NCBI GenBank assembly: GCA_021018815.1 | Contig: JAITYX010000008.1 | Coordinates: 8,740,001 to 8,804,000, forward strand | From: Talinum fruticosum | Lineage: Eukaryota > Streptophyta > Magnoliopsida > Caryophyllales > Talinaceae | Direction of reading: 5' to 3' | Length of the DNA: 64,000 nt | Shown: piece after piece, positions 57,886 to 64,000 of the stretch | Layout of the letters: each line of letters opens with the position of its first letter | Position numbering within the stretch: position 1 is the first letter of the stretch | Program-made: the position numbers and the translations under genes | Notes under the pieces: generated by a model | Database searches by the model: none | What the model was told of the DNA's origin: nothing | The model's input: only the letters and a program-made list of their open reading frames with translations

Positions 57886-60800
57886 TCATGGGAGATGCCT
57901 GCGTTGTTTCTGAACCCAGATGTCATAGTCTTGCAACAATTTATCTAGAAGAATGGGAACAAGCCTGTCCAAGAGAGCCTGTATCACTCTGCATGCCAAA
58001 AGGTGGGGATCACAAAAAATGTTGGTAGTCACTGATTGTTAAGAAGAAGCTGCAAAATATACAAATTTCAAAAACACAAGACAGCATTTACAGCTATTAG
58101 TACAGAGTGAAGAAGCCAAGCCCACAATTTTCAACTCCCTTGCATCAAGACAACTTCCTCGTGTTGATCAGAGAAGTAGTCATGGACAATTCAATGTCAA
58201 TTGAAAATGCTCTAGCACTTACAACAATCAGTTAGGCAGCCTCCAGAAATCATTAAAATTATGGATTTTGCCACGTAGAGGTAGAGGCGAGTACGACGAG
58301 CTTGTCTCTCTCTTAGTCCCAATGTCGACTTACTTATGAGGCCACAGAAATGCATAGGCTAACATCTTGTGGAAAATTGTTCCAGAATTAAGTAGATGAG
58401 CAATAAATGCTATTATAAATTGACCTAGATACCTAAACAATTTTTCAAATCTTGCAGATGGATGAATTTTGAGGGGAAATAAGATAGCTAATCACACTTA
58501 GTTCATCATCTGCAGAGTTGCATAAAAAAAGGTTTTATACTATGGCTAACTTAATACGGACAACACAGACTGCATGTGTCTAGATATAGTTATCTGTATG
58601 TATGTGCCCAGTCATCTGCCTTTCGATTTCCTACTATTGCTACACAGACTGTCTATGTCTTAATACGTGATGAAGAAGGCAATTCACAAAAATAGAAGTG
58701 CATAATAATGACAAAATGTTAAAACATCAACATACTTACAAATTTCCAGGGCGTTCGACAGCAGACACTGGTAGCAGAGTAAAAGGTTGACTGTAAATCT
58801 GCATGTAACCAAAATACAGCTTATTCAGCTATGGCTCAACCATATAGATTGTTGTCCGTTGATAGTAAGTTCATGCAAAAAAATCACTTACAAAAAATAA
58901 ACTTTAACATCCAGATAAAAGCTTTATTTCTTGTAAGTAAGCTGTTAGAAGGCGGGATTGACTGACAAGAAAGGGAGGGGAAAACAAGCATTAATGAAAT
59001 GTGCTGAACAGATAAAGTACCCTGATCTATCATATGGTAAACATCAATTTGGGAGAGTGAATGAACCTCTACCATTGAATATCATATACAGTACCTACAA
59101 CCAAATCTACGTGGGGAAATAAATGTATCGAGATAACTGTAACTCCATAATAAAAGTCATATTCTAGCTGAGTCACGTAATTTATGTTCAGAATTCAGAA
59201 CCACCCAAGAGGAAGACAACAAAGTTTGAAGCATGATAACCAATCAGTTTCTCTGAAATCAAGACATGCATCATAGTTATCAAGAAGGCTTGTCAAAGTG
59301 CTTAAGTGGTAATGCTTATCATTCAAATTTATCCTAACTTGGGCTCAGATCGCATAGTCCCAGAAAACAAATCTAAGTTAATGACCATTCCAAATAATTA
59401 TGCATACATTGACTGTAAGCCCTGTGCTAGATGGTCACTATCCAGAATTCAAGTACATATACAAGGACTCAGCATCTTACATGTGTAAAACATAAAATTA
59501 AAAGAAAATTTGATAAAGAAAATGCGCATTCAATTACAGCTAGACCTGGCAAAACTGACCCGAACCGAACGGGTCAACCCGAACGACCCGAAACCCAAAC
59601 CGAACCGACATCCGAAACAGTTGAACCGATTTTGACCCGAAAACCAAAATGAACCGACCCGAAATGACCCCGAACCGAAACTGACCCGAATGCAAAATGA
59701 CCCAAACTGAAACCGAACCGAACCCAAAATGACCCGAACCGAATTAGATCCAAATCGATTTAACCCCAATAAAAGTGACCCAACCCACATTTTTTTGTTG
59801 GGTCTCTCAGGATGTACTTTAGTGCCTATAGTGGTACAATTTTGAATCGATTTTGACCCAAAAAGTGACCAGATTACGACTAGATCCGAAATTAACCCGA
59901 ATCGAACCCGAACGAGATTGACCCGAGTTGAACCGAACCGAAGTTGACCCGAACCGAAACCGAACGAACCCGAACGAGATCGACCGAAGTTTACCCGAAC
60001 CGAAGTTGACCCGAACCCGAACCCGAACCGAACCCGAACAAGATTGACCCGAAGTTAACCCGAACCGAACTAACCCGAACTGAACCCGAACCGAATGACC
60101 CGATTGCCAGGTATAATTACAGCCATAGAACAAAAGATGGTCCATAATTTATGTCTTTATCATTTTAAAAATAAAAAGGCACATCCGACACACACAAATG
60201 TCAAGCCTAAGGCTACTAAGAAAATAATAATAGACAACGAAGAAAGCGGATGGTATTTTTTAATCACTGCTAATCTAGACTAGTAGAACCTGCATTTCAT
60301 ATCAAAATCCAGGTCTTGTCACTTCAACATGGAGACTGACACGACCAAGTTAGCAAGTCCAATTACATAACATGTGACTAGTTTTGAATGAGTGCCAAAA
60401 CCCTGCTAGGTATACATGTGACTCACAGTATACTTCTGAATACTCATGGCACATGAAGTTTGTCAAAAAGTGCATGTTTCCAAAAGACGCCCACTTTGAG
60501 GCAAACAACTGTACTTGCGATACTTGTTAGCCTAATTGTTGTGCCCTGGAAATACACTCCACTTTGGCACTAAATTAAAAACTGACACTGGAAGGAGGAA
60601 ATAGCTTGCTAAATCCAGGACGAGATCATCCAAGCCTCTCAAGTTGCCAGAAACTTCACCAACAATTGAAGTTCCTTCATGTGACAACTGTTCTAGGCTC
60701 CCAGATTTTCATGAGCATGTGCATGTTGGATGAAATGCAATGGAAACTGAGAAAAATTTCATTTATAATCCCTATCCCATCCTTAGAGCACATAATCTCA

Positions 60801-63299
60801 AAACAAACAAGTTTTTCTTCATGAAGGTACATCTAAAAGAGTAGAATTTTGATCCCATTAATGCTCAAAATTGACTCAACTAATAAGGGTCTTACTCCCA
60901 CAAAGTCCTACACTAATAAGGGTCTTACTCCCACAAATTTGTGCAGCTTATGGGAATGAAATGATAATAAGCCTATAGTATCATATCTTAATGCTTAGAA
61001 TAATCATAAGCCTATAGCATCATATCTTAATGCTTAGAAGAATATATAATTTACCATCATGAAGCTACTGGGAAAAACTTATGTATCTGTCTTTCACAAA
61101 AGCCTTAAGACATTTTTCAACTTCAATAAAGACCAAATTGGTGCATCCAGTAGGCAAGCTAATCAAGCTAGAACAATTTTCACAGTTGAAGTTGCCTAAC
61201 AGAAATGCCAAATAAAGTGCTGTTGATTCATTGAGTGGTGTCCAAGGAAAGGATTAACAACCTGAAGACTAATATTCAGCTTCACCTCAACATCCAGAAA
61301 TGACTCTGAACCGTTTTCGTCCCATCTTATCGTATTTTTCATGGTCGCTGCAATTAAAACCGTATATAAGAAATCACACATCGACCGTCTAAAGAGCCAA
61401 ATCTTGGTTCCTCAACTAAGGTTTTTATTAGAACTGAATGACCTTACTTACTGAATCTTTCATGTAGCTTGGAAAAGGAAATCATTGCAAGGCAAATAGC
61501 AAAGTTATACTAGACTTGGCTACTGCAGCAAAATTTAGATCAGGATTAAAGACACACCTGAGAAATACTTGCTTTGGCTTTGCACAATTTCTGAACCCTC
61601 AAACTGAAACAGATGCAAAACAGGATAAGCGACTTATGCATAGATGAGTTTTCACCTCAAGTAAAAAAGCTACAGCTCTATAACGGTTTCTTTAGACATT
61701 AGTTTACATAACAAAAATAATAATAAAAGACTGTATCCTCCATCTTGAACTTCGGAAACTGCAATTTGTGTCCCATGTTTTGTAAGACTTCAATTCAAGA
61801 TGTCAACGCACCGTACAGGATAGCAGCTCAACTGTGCAAGCTTCACTGGTAGGATTTACTTGCAAGTCCAGCACAGGAGCCACCTCAAAGTTTAGGAGCT
61901 GGATGGGTGGAATCTTGCACCTATAGAGAGAGGGGGGAAGGGAAAATGCTGAATATTTTATGGAAACGAGAGCCAGATTAAAGACTCTGCACACCCAGTA
62001 CTGAATTCATCCAATAAAAAATAACCCCTTGACCCCTTCCAAACCATTCTGTTCATAGACTAACTGGAAGTTATCAATCCTTGAGACAATATAAGCAATT
62101 CTAAATCCATTTCAGTTAGGGCAGATAACTGAGAAAGCAATCCATTTTAAACAGACATTGGACAAAACTATGTGAATGTGAGCTGGCATGTCAATGAGAT
62201 GTTGCAGATTACTAAAGCAACATCAAGAATACACATGTCAGCAATGATATAAACTGCAAGACAGAAAAAATGCCACCTCAAATAAACAAATAAATAAAAG
62301 CACCACATATGATAGATAGTCAAAAGCAAAGAACAGGAAGTTAACATTACACTATGATGAAGAAAAGAAAGGTTACCTATACGTGTTGTTATCAAGGGGC
62401 ACATAGCTTTGCAAAGCATTGACATTCAACATTGCTTCAACTCCAGTTGGGTGATTCAAAAATTCACTAATATGACATATTTTGCCCTCATATGCACCTT
62501 CGTAACCAGGCAACTTTATTCTTTCCCTTTTTTTAGCTGATAAGAAGGCTGTCTTCACATTTGACTTGGTAGAACCATCTTTTGTAACTTGAATGATATC
62601 AACCACATTCCTAAGGTAAATGCATAAGACACCTCAGTAAATCATCATTGTGTACATAGGTCAAAAGAACAGCTTATAACAAAGGATTAGACATTATCCG
62701 TCAAAACAACAATCTATAACAAAGGATTAGCCATTATAAAATGAATTAAAGAGAAGGGGAAAAGAATTTAGGACAAGAATATTGGGAGAATAATATAATC
62801 TAATCAGACAAGAAAAAGTGATCTAATAAAATGTCACCAAACATAAACAAAGGGAAAATGAATCAAAATTTATGGGCGTTTAGCCAAGGAGATATACTTT
62901 ACTCAGTCCGCATCATCTCCAAGAATTCCATAATCCCCCCTCGAAATTTCACTTTAACTCTAAGTCTCTAACACCCACCTATCTTAATTTCAAACCCTCA
63001 TCCAAAACCCTTCCATTTTACATAAATATGGCAATTTTTCACAAAGGGCTAACCCACAAACCTAACTCCAACCCCATTAATCTACAACCTCATAACTACA
63101 TCAGCAATGCAATGGTGAAAAATTAACCCCAGTGTGTATCCCCTCACAAAAGCACAAAATCCCAGAAATAGAACGAGAAGATAGAAATAGATGAAGACTT
63201 GGGAAAGAGAGAAAACCTGGTAGAAGAGGAGTTGTAGAGAACAGCAAAGGGTAATCTAGCAAACCCACAAACTCCATAACAATGGATTTGCCTCAGCAT
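57886..63299 (-). CDS. DUF1997 protein, 7 exons
   Basis: Exons on the minus strand: 63299-63217, 62610-62377, 61920-61812, 61603-61558, 61347-61262, 58798-58740, 57988-57886. All junctions are GT..AG and the phases close to 239 residues. The core contains FLNHPTGVEAMLNVNALQSY, TYRCKIPPIQLLNFEVAPVL and VELLSCTVRFEG, a layout I recognise as DUF1997, a family found in plants and cyanobacteria with no established biochemical role. The N-terminus (MLRQIHCYGVCGFARLPF) is basic and Ser-rich further on, so organelle targeting is possible but unproven. The fifth intron (61261-58799) is large and holds a hAT MITE and local duplications. No frame break was seen. A different start or extra terminal exon cannot be excluded. 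Confidence 0.82.
59541..60115. mobile_element. hAT-type MITE with perfect 8-bp target duplication and satellite-like core
   Basis: Ends are TAGACCTGGCAA and TTGCCAGGTATA, 12-bp inverted with one mismatch. The flanks are ATTACAGC at 59533-59540 and again at 60116-60123, a perfect 8-bp duplication typical of hAT insertion. The interior consists almost entirely of variants of GACCCGAACCGAA repeated dozens of times, interrupted by a short unique piece near 59790-59860. It lies in the large fifth intron of the DUF1997 gene. Long open frames across it are products of the repeat. Confidence 0.9.
60879..61043. repeat. Two adjacent short tandem duplications
   Basis: Unit A (ACTAATAAGGGTCTTACTCC and following CACAAA) occurs at about 60879-60904 and 60912-60937. 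Unit B (AAGCCTATAGYATCATATCT and following TAATGCTTAGAA) occurs at about 60968-61005 and 61008-61043. Both lie in the large DUF1997 intron. Confidence 0.85.
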
Positions 63300-64000
63300 T
63301 CTAAAAATTGATAAGCAGCATAAAACCACAAACAAATTTCCCTCTTTGCAGCTGAAAAATGAAATTTCAGAATGAATGGTAAATTAGCAAAAACAGTGAG
63401 AATTAGATACGCCCATATGATTCAAATCAGCAAATGCAATTAGATCATCATTGAGCAGTTAAGCGGGAAGTGGAAAAGTGGCAGCGGCCGCGCTATATGT
63501 TCTTCAAGATATTCTGTTTATCCTGTCCATCTATCTCTTGGGTTTATCTATGTTATTTGAAAAGTTTTCTCAAAAAGAATTTTTAAATGAGAGTTTTTGT
63601 TTTTTTTTTTTAGACAAAAGGTAAACATTTTACCAAATAAGAGTATACATGAGGTCTTTTGACAAGTTAAAAGATCAATTTTCTACTTACTATTTATAAT
63701 CTTACCATTAAATTTTTATATGTATTTTTTCTATCAAGTAATTGATTTCTCAATATTCATCTAATTTGTTTCATTGTCAAAGCGGTGGTAGCTTGATTGA
63801 CTTTCATCCTCATTTTTTATGTTCCTTATTAAGGTTTAAATCTTGGGGATTATTATATTTTTGTGAGAAAATTGTGGGATTGATGAGATATACTTGTCCT
63901 AGGAAGGCTGGTACTTACCCCCTTCCCTTGGGCCTGTTGCGTTATTCATTTGACTCGCCCTAAAATAGGATATGGTGGATTACCTCTCTTTACTCTTGTA
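63300..64000. other. Upstream region of the DUF1997 gene
   Basis: The bases from 63300 to about 63500 are the likely leader and promoter. Near 63780-63860, TGGTAGCTTGATTG and AGGTTTAAATCTTGG are spaced like tRNA-type promoter boxes and suggest a SINE relic, with low confidence. The open frame at 63742-63963 crosses this repeat-like sequence and is not called as a gene. Confidence 0.4.

Noticed and set aside
59530..60145. Open frames across the GACCCGAACCGAA region (Gly/Ser/Phe-rich)
   Set aside because: They arise because the 13-bp-type repeat lacks stops in that orientation; the segment is the body of a hAT MITE.
63742..63963. 73-residue frame near the right edge
   Set aside because: It spans SINE-like repeat sequence and has no homologue that I recognise.

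Overview
The window is nuclear DNA of a flowering plant, almost certainly a eudicot. It has AT-rich intergenic DNA, many short GT..AG introns, CT-rich 5' leaders, plant-type MITEs, and proteins that match plant families along their whole length. The species cannot be named from the sequence. No organelle, bacterial or viral segment was recognised.

Eight protein-coding genes were reconstructed exon by exon. Left to right: (1) endonuclease V, + strand, 956-5624, 8 exons. (2) A GPI-anchored GH17/X8 beta-1,3-glucanase, - strand, 9232-7114, 2 exons. (3) Tubulin-folding cofactor A, + strand, 17724-20049, 3 coding exons. (4) A four-helix DUF1218 membrane protein, - strand, 22965-21296, 3 exons. (5) PRMT5, the type II protein arginine methyltransferase, + strand, 26446-40381, 23 exons. 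(6) A CWC21/SRRM2-like spliceosomal protein with a long charged tail, + strand, 42792-47802. (7) An LSD1-like histone demethylase (SWIRM plus amine oxidase, LDL1 type), - strand, 54637-50448, 4 exons. (8) A DUF1997 protein, - strand, 63299-57886, 7 exons.

The spaces between genes, and several large introns, hold small transposons. Two hAT-type MITEs have 8-bp target duplications (14793-15273 and 59541-60115). A Mutator-like element of about 1.6 kb has about 155-bp inverted ends (12819-14398). There are two Stowaway-type MITEs (24668-24868 and 30979-31195), a long foldback (23341-23735), and an element of about 1.35 kb in a CWC21 intron (43598-44950). PRMT5 intron 1 carries a five-copy, 293-bp tandem array.

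The most important technical observation is that three otherwise intact, conserved genes (PRMT5, CWC21-like, LDL1-like) carry nine 1-nt frame breaks. Eight are single-base losses, nearly all in runs of 4-9 identical bases. Restoring one base per site gives full-length proteins whose exon phases all close. The simplest explanation is unpolished homopolymer error in a long-read assembly, not pseudogenes.

Biologically, PRMT5 and an LSD1-type demethylase lie about 10 kb apart. Both families act on chromatin and flowering-time control in Arabidopsis, and PRMT5 also acts on splicing, the process the CWC21-like protein belongs to. Physical linkage of such housekeeping genes does not imply co-regulation. 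I found no convincing new biological system here. The most unusual items are the transposon structures, the foldback, the coding telomere-like repeat in LDL1, and an unexplained coding-like stretch downstream of LDL1.
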